DNA of 64,000 bases from Brevibacillus sp. JNUCC-41. GTDB lineage: Bacteria > Bacillota > Bacilli > Bacillales > DSM-1321. The position numbers and the translations under genes were made by a program. Shown here one piece after another: positions 37,553-46,312 of the stretch. Position 1 is the first letter of the stretch; every line of letters begins with the position of its first letter. Location: contig NZ_CP062163.1 in the NCBI RefSeq assembly GCF_014844095.1, forward strand, positions 4,435,501-4,499,500. The letters run 5' to 3'. The notes below the pieces were generated by a model. The model did not search any database and was not told where the DNA came from. It saw nothing but the letters and a program-made list of their open reading frames with translations.

Positions 37553-37967
37553 AAATGGAGAAGTAGAGATAAATGAGTAAAAGAGAGTGAGTAATGCTTA
37601 CATCGAAGAAATTTTTGACTAATAATAGAGGATGCATTTTTTAATTTGCCAATATTTTAAAACTTAATGATTTTCAAATATTAATTCTGAAGATGGGCTT
37701 TAACAGAAAGAAAGCTGTCAGCCTACTTGATTATTTTACGAGTAAAAGGCCAGTTCATCAAGATTTGTCTTTTTTAAGACCTAATAAGACATGCATAGTA
37801 TTTGAATTATATTCTCCGAGCTCTTTCTCAGTGGCGTTTACTAAGAAAAATCGAGTAATCAGAAAATATGTTGGTTCCTAGTAGTCATTATTGACTCCTA
37901 GTTTTATAAGTTGGCATGAAGCATGCGTATATTATCGAGAACGTAATACAAGTGGGAGGCAACGTAC
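37553..37967. other. Intergenic stretch
   Basis: A 62-codon frame at 37693-37881 (plus) lacks a clear ribosome binding site and family features, so I do not call it. No terminator or RNA element was recognised. Confidence 0.4.
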
Positions 37968-38957
37968 ATGTCGAATAATGAAAAACAACACCTTAATTTA
38001 CCTTTTACCGGAATCTGTACTTTCGGGAAATATCCCGTGTGTCCTGATCTAGACCAGCTAGATGCAGATGTAGCTGTCATTGGAGTCCCAAATGATATGG
38101 GAACACAATGGAAGTCAGGCGCAAGAATGGGTCCAAGAGGAATTCGTGAAGGCTCTACATTATATAGTTTCGGGTTAGATGGAGCCTATGATATTGAAAA
38201 TGATATCATGTATCTTGGCCCGAAATGGAAAGTTGTTGATTGCGGTGATGTAGACATGGTACATGGGGATATGATCCAATCCCATGATAATACGGAAGAA
38301 GCCATTCGAAAAATCGTTTCAAAAGGTGCAATGCCGGTTGTTTTAGGTGGAGATCATTCCATTACAATTCCAGTAGGAAAGGGCTTGGATGAACTCGGGC
38401 CATTTCATGTGATCCAGATTGATGCGCATTTAGACTGGGCAGATCACCGTTCAGGAATGCGGGTTGGACATGGAAGCTGCATCCGCCGCTTATCTGAAAT
38501 GAATCATGTTCAAAAGATTTTTCAATTGGGCATTCGTGGAATCAGCAGCAGTAAAAAAGAAGATGTCGATGCTGCCAGAGAATACGGAAGTGTCATCTTG
38601 TCTCCCCGCCAAATGAGAAAGATGGGATTTGAACAAGTTCTGGAACTTATTCCAGCAGGTGAAAAATATTATATTACCATGGACATTGATGGCCTCGACC
38701 CATCAATCGCCCCTGCGACAGGCACACCTTCTCCTGGAGGCCTGCTTTATGATGAAGTCAACGAATTACTCCATGGAATTGCAAAAAGAGGAGAAGTAAT
38801 CGGTTTTGATATGGTAGAAGTAGCTACACCTTACGATCATACGGGAATAACTGGACAAGTGGCAGCGCGCCTCTCATTAGACTTGCTTAGTTATGTTTTA
38901 AAGGAAAAAGAGAAAAACAGGCTGCAATCAGCGATCATCAAGAGAAGAAATTCATAA
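37968..38957 (+). CDS. Agmatinase/arginase-family ureohydrolase
   Basis: A 329-residue binuclear Mn (or Ni) enzyme that hydrolyses a guanidino group, releasing urea. The ligands are H130 (GGDHS), D152/H154/D156 (DAHLDWADH) and D239/D241 (MDIDGLDPS). The N-terminus (LPFTGICTFGKYPVC, then MGTQWKSGARMGPRGIREGS) is of the agmatinase/guanidinobutyrase type rather than arginase. Start is ATG 37968 behind GTGGGAGG. Neighbouring permease and aldehyde dehydrogenases fit 4-guanidinobutyrate or agmatine breakdown. An orphan glycine riboswitch follows, so guanidinoacetate (giving glycine) is a further possibility; none is proved. Confidence 0.85.
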   Translation: MSNNEKQHLNLPFTGICTFGKYPVCPDLDQLDADVAVIGVPNDMGTQWKSGARMGPRGIREGSTLYSFGLDGAYDIENDIMYLGPKWKVVDCGDVDMVHGDMIQSHDNTEEAIRKIVSKGAMPVVLGGDHSITIPVGKGLDELGPFHVIQIDAHLDWADHRSGMRVGHGSCIRRLSEMNHVQKIFQLGIRGISSSKKEDVDAAREYGSVILSPRQMRKMGFEQVLELIPAGEKYYITMDIDGLDPSIAPATGTPSPGGLLYDEVNELLHGIAKRGEVIGFDMVEVATPYDHTGITGQVAARLSLDLLSYVLKEKEKNRLQSAIIKRRNS

Positions 38958-39113
38958 AGAAGCATTAGTCTGTTAAATTTTAAAGCGTTTGCTGATATAA
39001 AGTGATTTTCCTCTTAGTTTCCTAAATATGTATAAATGATAGAAGCGATATCATAAAAATATTTATGTAAATAATTGTCTATTTTGAATATATTGAGTAT
39101 CTAAAAAAGTATA

Positions 39114-39300
39114 GAGGATGACGGTTGTGGGAGAGTGCAATGTAGACAGCCAACGAATGAGCAAGTTCCCAAAAAAACCTGGAACAAATCTCTCAGGTAA
39201 AAGAAACATAATAGGACGCAACTCTGGGGAGCGCGTTTATAAAACGCCACCATTGGGGAAACTTTTTTTAGCATAGAGTTAAACCCTCAGTTAAAAGGAC
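39114..39300 (+). ncRNA. Orphan, mutated tandem glycine riboswitch
   Basis: The sequence follows the glyA-gcv riboswitch (17583) almost base for base: GGTTGTGGGAGAGTGCAA, GAGCAAGTTCC, GGAACAAATCTCTCAGGTAAAAG, then CTCTGGGGAGCGCG and CAGTTAAAAGGACAGAG. Core bases have changed: GCCACCGAAGGAG became GCCAACGAATGAG and CTCTCAGGTAAAAG became CCCTCAGTTAAAAG. No plus-strand gene lies downstream until the aco operon, 1.2 kb away. It is most likely a decaying duplicate cut off from its gene. Confidence 0.85.
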
Positions 39301-39341
39301 AGAGAAGGGAATGTTGCCATTACTCTTTTCTGTCCTTTTTT
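39297..39341 (+). terminator. Terminator of the orphan glycine riboswitch
   Basis: GGACAGAGAAGGG pairs with CTCTTTTCTGTCC with wobble pairs, followed by six T. It is homologous to the platform at 17775-17821. Confidence 0.75.
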
Positions 39342-39416
39342 GCTTTGTGCGGGAGCCATTCTATTTAGGCTCCATTGGTAACGATTTGTATTGTATATAT
39401 GTGTAACCAAACTTTA

Positions 39417-39954
39417 TTTTCATTGATATCGATTCTCCATAATAGTAGTTACCAATAATGGAACTAATATGTGAATAACAGTACGATAATGGCAAGCCAA
39501 AATGCCTGCCCAAGATTCTAATATCGTATCAAGCCCATTTTGTGTAAGGATGAAATCATCTGTTTCCTTCGATATATACAGGCCTGAAAACAAAATAAGG
39601 TAGGCTGTCGAACCAATAGGGGCAATACCCATCCGACTTCATTTGAAAATAGACCCTCTTGATTACTTGCAACATAACAGCGCCTAGTTCTCCGCCAGCC
39701 ACTTCCCTTAATCCAAATGCACTTTCAAAGATTAAAACAAAAACACTCTGTAACTCGGTAACATTCATGACGACGATAATAATCAACGCTACTAACACGT
39801 ATGCTCCTGCCATAATAGGGACGATGACAACAGATGCTTTTGCAATCATTTTAATCCCGCCAAAAATGATGACAGCCGTAACCCATTTTTCGATTCCAAA
39901 CGATTCATTGAACGCACTTGTAATCGTGTTGGCTTGTACCAAATAGAAATTCAA
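39417..39954 (-). pseudogene. Shattered AGCS-family sodium:alanine/glycine symporter
   Basis: Minus-strand pieces match the central and C-terminal part of AGCS symporters. VQANTITSAFNESFGI, then GGIKMIAKASVVIVPIMAGAYVLVALI and FESAFGLREVAGGELGAVM come in one frame, NEVG and MGIAPIGSTAYL after a shift, and SSIIGNYYYGES near 39420 after another. At least two frameshifts separate them and the N-terminus is missing. AGCS genes are common targets of glycine riboswitches, but here the riboswitch points at the 3' end of this remnant, so an inversion or other rearrangement is likely. Confidence 0.75.
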
Positions 39955-40008
39955 TCCCTATCCTTTTTGAAGGTGGGGATATTTTACGCTTACTCATAGA
40001 AAAAGAGA

Positions 40009-40206
40009 TGGCTCCAAATCTACTTTATTATACAGCTTGCAGAGATAGCAAGCATCAATCACATCTGTCTTTACTTTTCGTAGAGATGAGCTCTTTTCAT
40101 GCTATTAAACAAGTGGGTTAATGATAATTAATAAATAATCTCTTTCCTCGAAATGCTGAACAACTGGTGTATGACAATGACTAGTAGACTCTAATACGAC
40201 CGAGGT
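40009..40206 (-). pseudogene. IS110-family transposase N-terminal fragment
   Basis: The minus strand reads TSVVLESTSHCHTPVVQHF, then RDYLLIIINPLV, two stops, then HEKSSSLRKVKTDVIDACYLCKLYNK. The order VxEST-H ... INP ... LRKxKTDxxDA is the DEDD catalytic region of IS110-type transposases. With stops and no C-terminal half it is a relic. Confidence 0.65.
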
Positions 40207-40373
40207 CGAATTCCTGTTAAGTTTTCTATTTCCCTCTTACTTACAAAAATCCATGATAGTAAGTACTGACACCTAAATAAATGGTTCATAAAGAACTTAT
40301 TCCATAAACAGGCTCCCTCCACATTCAAACCATTTTTTCACTTCAGTGATGATCGAATTAGGATAATTTATTT

Positions 40374-40425
40374 AAACAAAACGAGACAAAACGAGACAAC
40401 AATCTCATTTTGTCTCGTTTTGTTT
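40374..40425. promoter_or_regulatory. Long inverted repeat, candidate AcoR binding region
   Basis: A 23-bp arm (40374-40396) pairs with 40403-40425 at 22 positions with one G-T, around the loop CAACAA. Each arm contains two ACGAGACAAA-like units. It lies about 45 bp upstream of the -24/-12 promoter, where sigma-54 activators bind in pairs, and the activator AcoR is encoded downstream. It could instead be a terminator, but no upstream gene needs one. Confidence 0.6.
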
Positions 40426-40469
40426 CGACTGAAAATAAATAAAATCCTCATTTTAGCGACCTCCCATCT

Positions 40470-40485
40470 TGGCACGGCATTTGCA
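40470..40485 (+). promoter_or_regulatory. Sigma-54 (-24/-12) promoter of the aco operon
   Basis: TGGCAC (40470-40475), five bases, then TTGCA (40481-40485): an exact match to the TGGCAC-N5-TTGCW consensus. It is 47 nt before acoA, and the operon encodes an AcoR-type activator. Confidence 0.88.
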
Positions 40486-40532
40486 ATATCAATATAAAGA
40501 ATGACTCATTATTATTGATTGGGGGCTAAAAA

Positions 40533-41525
40533 ATGGAAACGGTTCAATCGAATGAAATAAAGTTATCACAGGACAGGGCTTATTGGATGTACAAAAAAAT
40601 GCTGGAGATCAGGAAATTCGAAGACCAAGTTCATGAATCTTTTGCAAAAGGGATTTTACCAGGTTTTGTCCATTTGTATGCTGGGGAAGAAGCGGTAGCT
40701 GTAGGAGTATGTGCTCACCTTTCTGAAAAGGACAGCATTACAAGCACTCACAGAGGGCATGGCCACTGTATTGCAAAAGAATGTGACCTTAACGGGATGA
40801 TGGCTGAAATCTATGGGAAAGTGACAGGGCTTTGCAAGGGAAAAGGCGGTTCCATGCATATTGCCGATTTGGATAAGGGGATGTTAGGTGCTAACGGGAT
40901 AGTTGGTGGAGGCTTTCCGCTCGCATGCGGTGCAGCATTAACTGCGAAATATAAAAAGACCGATCATGTTAGTGTTTGTTTTTTTGGTGATGGTGCCAAT
41001 AATCATGGGACATTCCATGAAGGTATAAATCTGGCGGCAATTTGGAAGCTACCCGTAATATTCATCGCAGAAAATAATGGGTATGGGGAGGCCACGCCAT
41101 TCAATTATGCTTCAAGCTGTAAAACGATAGCCGATCGGGCGATTAGCTACAATATCCCGGGTGTCCGAGTGGATGGGAAAGATGTATTGGCTGTGTATAA
41201 GGCTGCCGAAGAAGCCGTTCAGAGGGCTCGCAGGGGAGAAGGTCCATCATTGATCGAATGCGTTACTTATCGTAATTATGGACACTTCGAGGGAGATGCA
41301 CAGAAATATAAAAAAGAACAAGACAAAAAGGAGCATAAACAAGAGAAAGATGCGATTGCCCTGTTTAGGAATTACTTACTCAAACAGAATCTGCTGGCGG
41401 AAAAAGAACTGATTTCTCTTGAAATTGCCGTTGAGGAATCTATTAAACAAGCAGTCAAGTTCAGTGAAGATAGCCCATATCCAGAGGCTTCCGATTTATT
41501 AAAAGATGTTTATGTATCCTATTAA
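40533..41525 (+). CDS. acoA: Acetoin dehydrogenase E1 alpha subunit
   Basis: The TPP-dependent E1 alpha chain (330 aa) of the acetoin-cleaving 2-oxo-acid-dehydrogenase-like complex, which splits acetoin to acetaldehyde and acetyl-CoA. The TPP motif GDGANNHGTFHEGINLAAIWKLP and the AcoA-like GKGGSMHIADLDKGMLGANGIVGGG block are clear. The start is ATG 40533, closely behind TTGGGGG. It is the first gene after the sigma-54 promoter. Complex specificity (acetoin rather than pyruvate) is inferred from AcoR, the promoter and the adjoining butanediol dehydrogenase. Confidence 0.9.
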   Translation: METVQSNEIKLSQDRAYWMYKKMLEIRKFEDQVHESFAKGILPGFVHLYAGEEAVAVGVCAHLSEKDSITSTHRGHGHCIAKECDLNGMMAEIYGKVTGLCKGKGGSMHIADLDKGMLGANGIVGGGFPLACGAALTAKYKKTDHVSVCFFGDGANNHGTFHEGINLAAIWKLPVIFIAENNGYGEATPFNYASSCKTIADRAISYNIPGVRVDGKDVLAVYKAAEEAVQRARRGEGPSLIECVTYRNYGHFEGDAQKYKKEQDKKEHKQEKDAIALFRNYLLKQNLLAEKELISLEIAVEESIKQAVKFSEDSPYPEASDLLKDVYVSY

Positions 41526-41546
41526 ATGATAAAAGGAGGAATTAAA

Positions 41547-42581
41547 ATGAGTAGAAAAATCAGTATGTCACAGGCAATAAATGAAGCAATGGCCATGGCA
41601 ATGAGAAAAGATGAAAATGTCATCCTTATGGGAGAAGATGTAGCCGGAGGCGCAGAGGTTGATCATTTGCAGGATGACGAAGCATGGGGTGGTGTTTTAG
41701 GTGTCACAAAAGGATTGGTTCAAGAGTTTGGCCGTGATAGAATCCTTGATACTCCCATTGCGGAAGCCGGTTATATGGGTGCGGCCATGGCAGCTGCTTC
41801 GACAGGCTTACGACCGATTGCCGAGCTAATGTTCAACGATTTCATTGGGAGCTGTTTGGATGAAGTATTGAATCAAGGTGCGAAGTTCCGCTATATGTTT
41901 GGAGGAAAAGCACAGGTTCCCGTGACAATCCGTACGATGCATGGTGCAGGGTTCAGGGCTGCAGCACAGCATTCACAAAGCCTTTATGCCTTGTTCACTA
42001 GCATTCCTGGATTGAAGGTCGTTGTTCCCTCATCCCCCTATGACGCAAAAGGGCTCTTACTTTCAGCCATAGAAGATAATGATCCCGTCATCTTTTTTGA
42101 AGATAAAACGTTATACAACATGGTCGGAGAGGTTCCGGAAGGCTACTATACAATCCCATTCGGCAAAGCTGAAATTAAAAGGAAAGGCTCGGACTTGACG
42201 GTCGTTGCCATCGGTAAACAAGTTCACACCGCGATGGAGGCTGCTGAAAAACTTACTGCTAAAGGCATTGAAGTCGAGATTGTCGACCCTAGGAGCTTGT
42301 CACCACTGGATGAAGAATCGATTCTCAATTCTGTGGCAAAAACAAATCGTTTAATCGTGATCGATGAAGCGAACCCAAGATGCAGCGTCGCAACGGATAT
42401 TGCCGCACTGGTGGCGGATAAGGGATTTGACACGCTCGATGCGCCAATTAAAAGGATTACGGCACCACATACACCTGTACCTTTTTCTCCACCGCTAGAA
42501 GATATTTACCTTCCAACATCAGAAAAAGTGATACAAGTCGTTTCAGAATTATTGGGGGAGCCTTCCATTCTTAGGGTGTAA
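41547..42581 (+). CDS. acoB: Acetoin dehydrogenase E1 beta subunit
   Basis: The beta chain (344 aa) that completes the E1 heterotetramer. MGEDVAGGAEVDHLQDDEAWGGVLGVTKGL and DTPIAEAGYMGAAMAAASTGLRP are the TPP-binding and subunit-contact motifs. The frame opens at 41526, but the ATG at 41547 has AAAGGAGG 8 nt upstream. It follows acoA by 21 nt. Confidence 0.92.
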   Translation: MSRKISMSQAINEAMAMAMRKDENVILMGEDVAGGAEVDHLQDDEAWGGVLGVTKGLVQEFGRDRILDTPIAEAGYMGAAMAAASTGLRPIAELMFNDFIGSCLDEVLNQGAKFRYMFGGKAQVPVTIRTMHGAGFRAAAQHSQSLYALFTSIPGLKVVVPSSPYDAKGLLLSAIEDNDPVIFFEDKTLYNMVGEVPEGYYTIPFGKAEIKRKGSDLTVVAIGKQVHTAMEAAEKLTAKGIEVEIVDPRSLSPLDEESILNSVAKTNRLIVIDEANPRCSVATDIAALVADKGFDTLDAPIKRITAPHTPVPFSPPLEDIYLPTSEKVIQVVSELLGEPSILRV

Positions 42582-42679
42582 ATATGATGCATGCTCCAGC
42601 TTTTTCGCATAGAACTGCAAAAGTTGGAGCAACAAACCAATGGTGGACACAGAAACCAATCTGAAGGGAGAAAAAAGAT

Positions 42680-43900
42680 ATGGCGGTCGAAGTGGTAATG
42701 CCGAAATTAGGCATGGCAATGAAAGAAGGCACTGTTTCGTTGTGGAGTAAGGCTGTTGGGGATTCAGTAGAAAAAGGTGAAGCAATAGCCAGCATCAATT
42801 CAGAGAAAATCGAAATGGATATTGAATCTCCTGCTGAAGGTACGATTCTGAATATAGCTGTTCAAGAAGGACAAGGAGTACCTCCAGGAACCGTTATCTG
42901 TCATATCGGAAATCCGAATGAAGAAATAGTGATCGATGATCATGTTGCTGAACAGACTCAGTCGATAATTGCTGAACAAGAAAAGCCGAAAACAAAAGAG
43001 ACACCCATTTTGCCAATGGGAGATCGTTTGATGATCACCCCGGTTGCACGAAAAATGGCACAGGCAGCGAATCTTGACATTGAGAAGATTCAAGGCACCG
43101 GGCCAGGTGGAAGAATCACTAAAGAAGATGTACAGAAAGTAATCGAAAAAAGGGATTCCATGTCGGTAAAAACAGAAGAAAGAATAGTTTCTCCCCAATC
43201 AACTGTAGAGAGTCGGCAGCAGATCCCTGTTACCGGTATGAGGAACATCATTGCAAAACGTATGAAAGAGAGCCTGCAAAGCAGTGCCCAATTAACTCTA
43301 ACGATGAAAGTTGATGTCACTGATTTAGTCATTTTGCAAAAACAGGCTACTGAAACGCTACAAAAACAAGAATCAACTAAATTGACGATAACGGACTTTG
43401 TTGCCAAGGCTGTCGTGCTTTCACTTAAAGAGCATCCTAAAATGAATAGTGCTTATATTGAAGATAACATCATTTTGTATGAGCAAATCCATCTTGGAAT
43501 TGCGGTGGCATTGGAAAAGGGGCTCGTTGTTCCCGTCATAAGAAATGCCGAAAATTGTACCCTAAGACAGTTATCGAAAAAGGGTAAGGAATTGGCCCGA
43601 TGTGCACGTGACGGTCAATTGCCCATTGAAGACATGCAAGGGTCCACTTTTACCATCAGTAACCTTGGGGCATACGGCGTTGAGCATTTTACACCGATTC
43701 TCAATACACCGGAAACGGGGATTCTTGGAATTGGCTCTGCTTACGAAACCCCGCGTTATATTGGCGAAGAATTGGCGAAGAGAACGATCTTGCCACTCAG
43801 TTTAACGTTTGATCACCGTGTACTTGACGGGGCACCTGCTGCTGCCTTTTTACAAACACTTAAACGGTATTTAGAAGAGCCGATCACCGTGATTTTATAG
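42680..43900 (+). CDS. acoC: Acetoin dehydrogenase E2 (dihydrolipoamide acetyltransferase)
   Basis: The 406-residue E2 has an N-terminal lipoyl domain with the modified lysine K43 (INSEKIEMDIES), a peripheral-subunit-binding domain (ITPVARKMAQAANLDIEKIQGTGPGGRITKEDV) and a catalytic domain with DHRVLDGAPAA near the C-terminus. It transfers the acetyl group to CoA. The start is ATG 42680 behind AAGGGAG. The 98-nt gap after acoB shows no terminator. Lipoate for this protein may be relayed from GcvH in Bacillus. Confidence 0.93.
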   Translation: MAVEVVMPKLGMAMKEGTVSLWSKAVGDSVEKGEAIASINSEKIEMDIESPAEGTILNIAVQEGQGVPPGTVICHIGNPNEEIVIDDHVAEQTQSIIAEQEKPKTKETPILPMGDRLMITPVARKMAQAANLDIEKIQGTGPGGRITKEDVQKVIEKRDSMSVKTEERIVSPQSTVESRQQIPVTGMRNIIAKRMKESLQSSAQLTLTMKVDVTDLVILQKQATETLQKQESTKLTITDFVAKAVVLSLKEHPKMNSAYIEDNIILYEQIHLGIAVALEKGLVVPVIRNAENCTLRQLSKKGKELARCARDGQLPIEDMQGSTFTISNLGAYGVEHFTPILNTPETGILGIGSAYETPRYIGEELAKRTILPLSLTFDHRVLDGAPAAAFLQTLKRYLEEPITVIL

Positions 43901-43917
43901 AAAAGGAGGGAAAGCTC

Positions 43918-45300
43918 TTGAATCGTATAGCTATTATAGGCGGCGGTCCTGCAGGGTATGTAGCGGCAATCACTGCTGCCCAGCAGGATAAGGAAGTCAT
44001 ATTGGTAGTCGATGGGCCATTAGGGGGCACCTGTTTAAACGAAGGCTGTATGCCAACGAAGTCATTATTGAAAAGTGCTGATACGTATGACTTGGTGAAA
44101 AATGCCGGTCATATGGGAATTCGCCTGCCCTCCAATTTGATTGAAGTTGATTGGGATACCGTACAGGAACGAAAGAGAGATGTCATATCTAAACTAGTGA
44201 ACGGCATTCGATATTTAATGAATAAGAATAAAATAAAAGTCATTCAGGGAAGGGCGTCTATCCTGACGGGCCATCGACTGCGAATCGAGAACGGAAATAA
44301 AAATAAAGAGATTGAAGCTAGTAAGATCATCATTTCAACTGGGTCCGAACCGATTCCTTTACCTTTTGCGCCGTTTGATGGTGAATGGATCATCCACAGT
44401 GGCCAGGCCATGTCACTTCCTGCCATTCCCGAGTCGCTGCTCATTGTCGGAGGCGGCGTCATCGGATGTGAATTTGCCAGTATTTATAGCAGGATGGGCA
44501 CCAAGGTTACCGTTATCGAAATGGGGGCAAAGCTGCTTCCGGGGGAAGACGATGATATTACGAGCATCCTTCATGGAGAATTAAAAAAACAAGGCGTAAC
44601 GGTCCAAACCTCCACATCTGTCAAAAACATCAATGCAACCAGTAAGACGGTATTTTTGGAGAAAAGCAATGGAGAATCGGAAGAACTTCATGCAGATTAC
44701 GTACTCGTATCAATAGGGAGAATACCAAGAGTGAACGAAATGGGCTTAGAGGGAAATGATATTGATTTTTCCCGACTTGGCATCTCGGTGGATGATCGAA
44801 TGCAAACAAGCAATCCATCGATTTATGCCTGTGGTGATGTGATAGGGGGCATACAACTTGCCCATGTTGCTTTTCATGAAGGGCGAGTTGCGGCTCTGAA
44901 TGCCTGTGGCCAATTTGCACAAGTGAATTACCGGGCAATCCCTCGCTGCATTTATACCTCCCCGGAGATTGCCAGTGTAGGCTTGACTGAAAAAGAAGCG
45001 CGTAAAAAATATGGGGAAATTAAAGTTGGTGAATTCGCTTTTTCCGCAAATGGGAAAGCGATCCTTTCCAATGAACCGGTAGGAAAGGTCAAAGTGCTAG
45101 TGAACCCACAATATAATGAAATTCTAGGTTTTACCATTGTTGGTCAACATGCGACAGAATTGATCGGTCAAGGTACGGTCATGCTGCATGCAGAAATAAC
45201 GGCAGATATGATGGATGATTTTGTAGCGGCACATCCAACCTTGTCCGAATCCATTCATGAAGCTTTTTTGAACGTTGTAGGTCAAGCTGTGCATTCATAA
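43918..45300 (+). CDS. acoL: Dihydrolipoyl dehydrogenase of the acetoin complex
   Basis: The E3 flavoprotein (460 aa): [12 protein letters not shown] motif, redox C39/C44 ([13 protein letters not shown]), NAD site [22 protein letters not shown], and C-terminal [12 protein letters not shown]. The start is TTG 43918 with AAGGAGGG 9 nt upstream, 17 nt after acoC. Compared with lpdA at 25.4 kb it is a distinct paralogue (CLNEGCMPT against CLHAGCIPS), consistent with complex-specific E3s. Confidence 0.93.
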   Translation: MNRIAIIGGGPAGYVAAITAAQQDKEVILVVDGPLGGTCLNEGCMPTKSLLKSADTYDLVKNAGHMGIRLPSNLIEVDWDTVQERKRDVISKLVNGIRYLMNKNKIKVIQGRASILTGHRLRIENGNKNKEIEASKIIISTGSEPIPLPFAPFDGEWIIHSGQAMSLPAIPESLLIVGGGVIGCEFASIYSRMGTKVTVIEMGAKLLPGEDDDITSILHGELKKQGVTVQTSTSVKNINATSKTVFLEKSNGESEELHADYVLVSIGRIPRVNEMGLEGNDIDFSRLGISVDDRMQTSNPSIYACGDVIGGIQLAHVAFHEGRVAALNACGQFAQVNYRAIPRCIYTSPEIASVGLTEKEARKKYGEIKVGEFAFSANGKAILSNEPVGKVKVLVNPQYNEILGFTIVGQHATELIGQGTVMLHAEITADMMDDFVAAHPTLSESIHEAFLNVVGQAVHS

Positions 45301-45322
45301 AAACCAGAAGGGGGATTTTTAT

Positions 45323-46099
45323 ATGGCTAGCGGTCAACGGACGGCGGTAGTCACTGGTGCAGGACGCGGTATCGGACGTGCCATTGCATTAAGATTGGCT
45401 CAAGATGGATTGAATGTGGTCATTAATGATGTCAATCTGGATACGGCTGAATCGGTCGTGAATGAGATCAGGGAAATTGGGCGTGAAAGCTTTGCCGTTA
45501 AAGCGGATGTAAGCAATAGACGGGAAGTATTCGAAATGGTGAATCAAGTTGTAGAACGTTTTGGACAACTGGACGTTATGGTTTCAAATGCAGGTATTGC
45601 TCAAATAAAGCCTCTATTGGAGGTAACTCAAGAGGATCTGGAACAGATTTTCAATATAAATGTAAATGGTGTCCTCTTTTGCCTCCAAGCTGCTGCTGAA
45701 CAAATGAAAAAGCAGGAAGGTGGGAAAATTATAAGTGCTGCCAGCATCGCCAGTTACAAAGGCTTTAGTTTACTAGGTACATACTCGGCCACAAAATTTG
45801 CCGTAAGAGGCATTACACAAGCGGCAGCTCAGGAATTGGCCCAGTTTGGCATTACGGTGAATGCATACTGTCCAGGAATTGTCGGGACGCAAATGTGGGA
45901 TTTAATTGATGAAAAAATGGGTCAATATATGAATCTTGCTAAAGGGGAAACATTTAAAAAGTTTACAGATTCCATAACCTTAGGACGCTCCGAAACGCCA
46001 GAAGATGTTGCGAAATTCGTATCTTACCTTGCTTCACCGGATTCGGATTATATGACAGGGCAATCCATCATGATAGATGGCGGGGTTATATTTTCATAA
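45323..46099 (+). CDS. Acetoin/diacetyl reductase (2,3-butanediol dehydrogenase, SDR type)
   Basis: A 258-residue short-chain dehydrogenase with TGAGRGIG (Rossmann), NAGIAQ, and the catalytic S-Y-K (AASIAS, then YSATKFA). [17 protein letters not shown] and [16 protein letters not shown] are typical of meso-2,3-butanediol/diacetyl reductases. The start is ATG 45323 behind AGAAGGGGG. As the last gene of the aco operon it would feed 2,3-butanediol into acetoin for cleavage. Confidence 0.85.
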   Translation: MASGQRTAVVTGAGRGIGRAIALRLAQDGLNVVINDVNLDTAESVVNEIREIGRESFAVKADVSNRREVFEMVNQVVERFGQLDVMVSNAGIAQIKPLLEVTQEDLEQIFNINVNGVLFCLQAAAEQMKKQEGGKIISAASIASYKGFSLLGTYSATKFAVRGITQAAAQELAQFGITVNAYCPGIVGTQMWDLIDEKMGQYMNLAKGETFKKFTDSITLGRSETPEDVAKFVSYLASPDSDYMTGQSIMIDGGVIFS

Positions 46100-46128
46100 A
46101 ACTAACGCATTATATTGTTAGATGGAGA

Positions 46129-46161
46129 AGCATCGTGTGAATGATCACATGATGCTTTTTG
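46129..46161 (+). terminator. Terminator of the aco operon
   Basis: AAGCATCGTGTGA pairs with TCACATGATGCTT (one mismatch) and is followed by five T. Confidence 0.82.
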
Positions 46162-46181
46162 TGTAAACTAAATCTATATAT

Positions 46182-46195
46182 TGTAAGCGGATACA
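46182..46195. promoter_or_regulatory. Candidate cre site upstream of acoR
   Basis: TGTAAGCGGATACA fits the cre consensus except for one base. It lies 118 nt before acoR; acoR of B. subtilis is known to be under CcpA. Confidence 0.4.
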
Positions 46196-46312
46196 TAATC
46201 TACTATAATTAAATGGACCTCGATTAACATCCTATTTTATACTCCATGGTATTTTTCCTCTAGATTGACTGGTCAAATGAAGGTTTAAACCAAATGATTA
46301 GAGGAGGATTTT

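Noticed and set aside
37693..37881. 62-codon plus-strand frame before the ureohydrolase gene
   Set aside because: No clear ribosome binding site and no recognisable motif.
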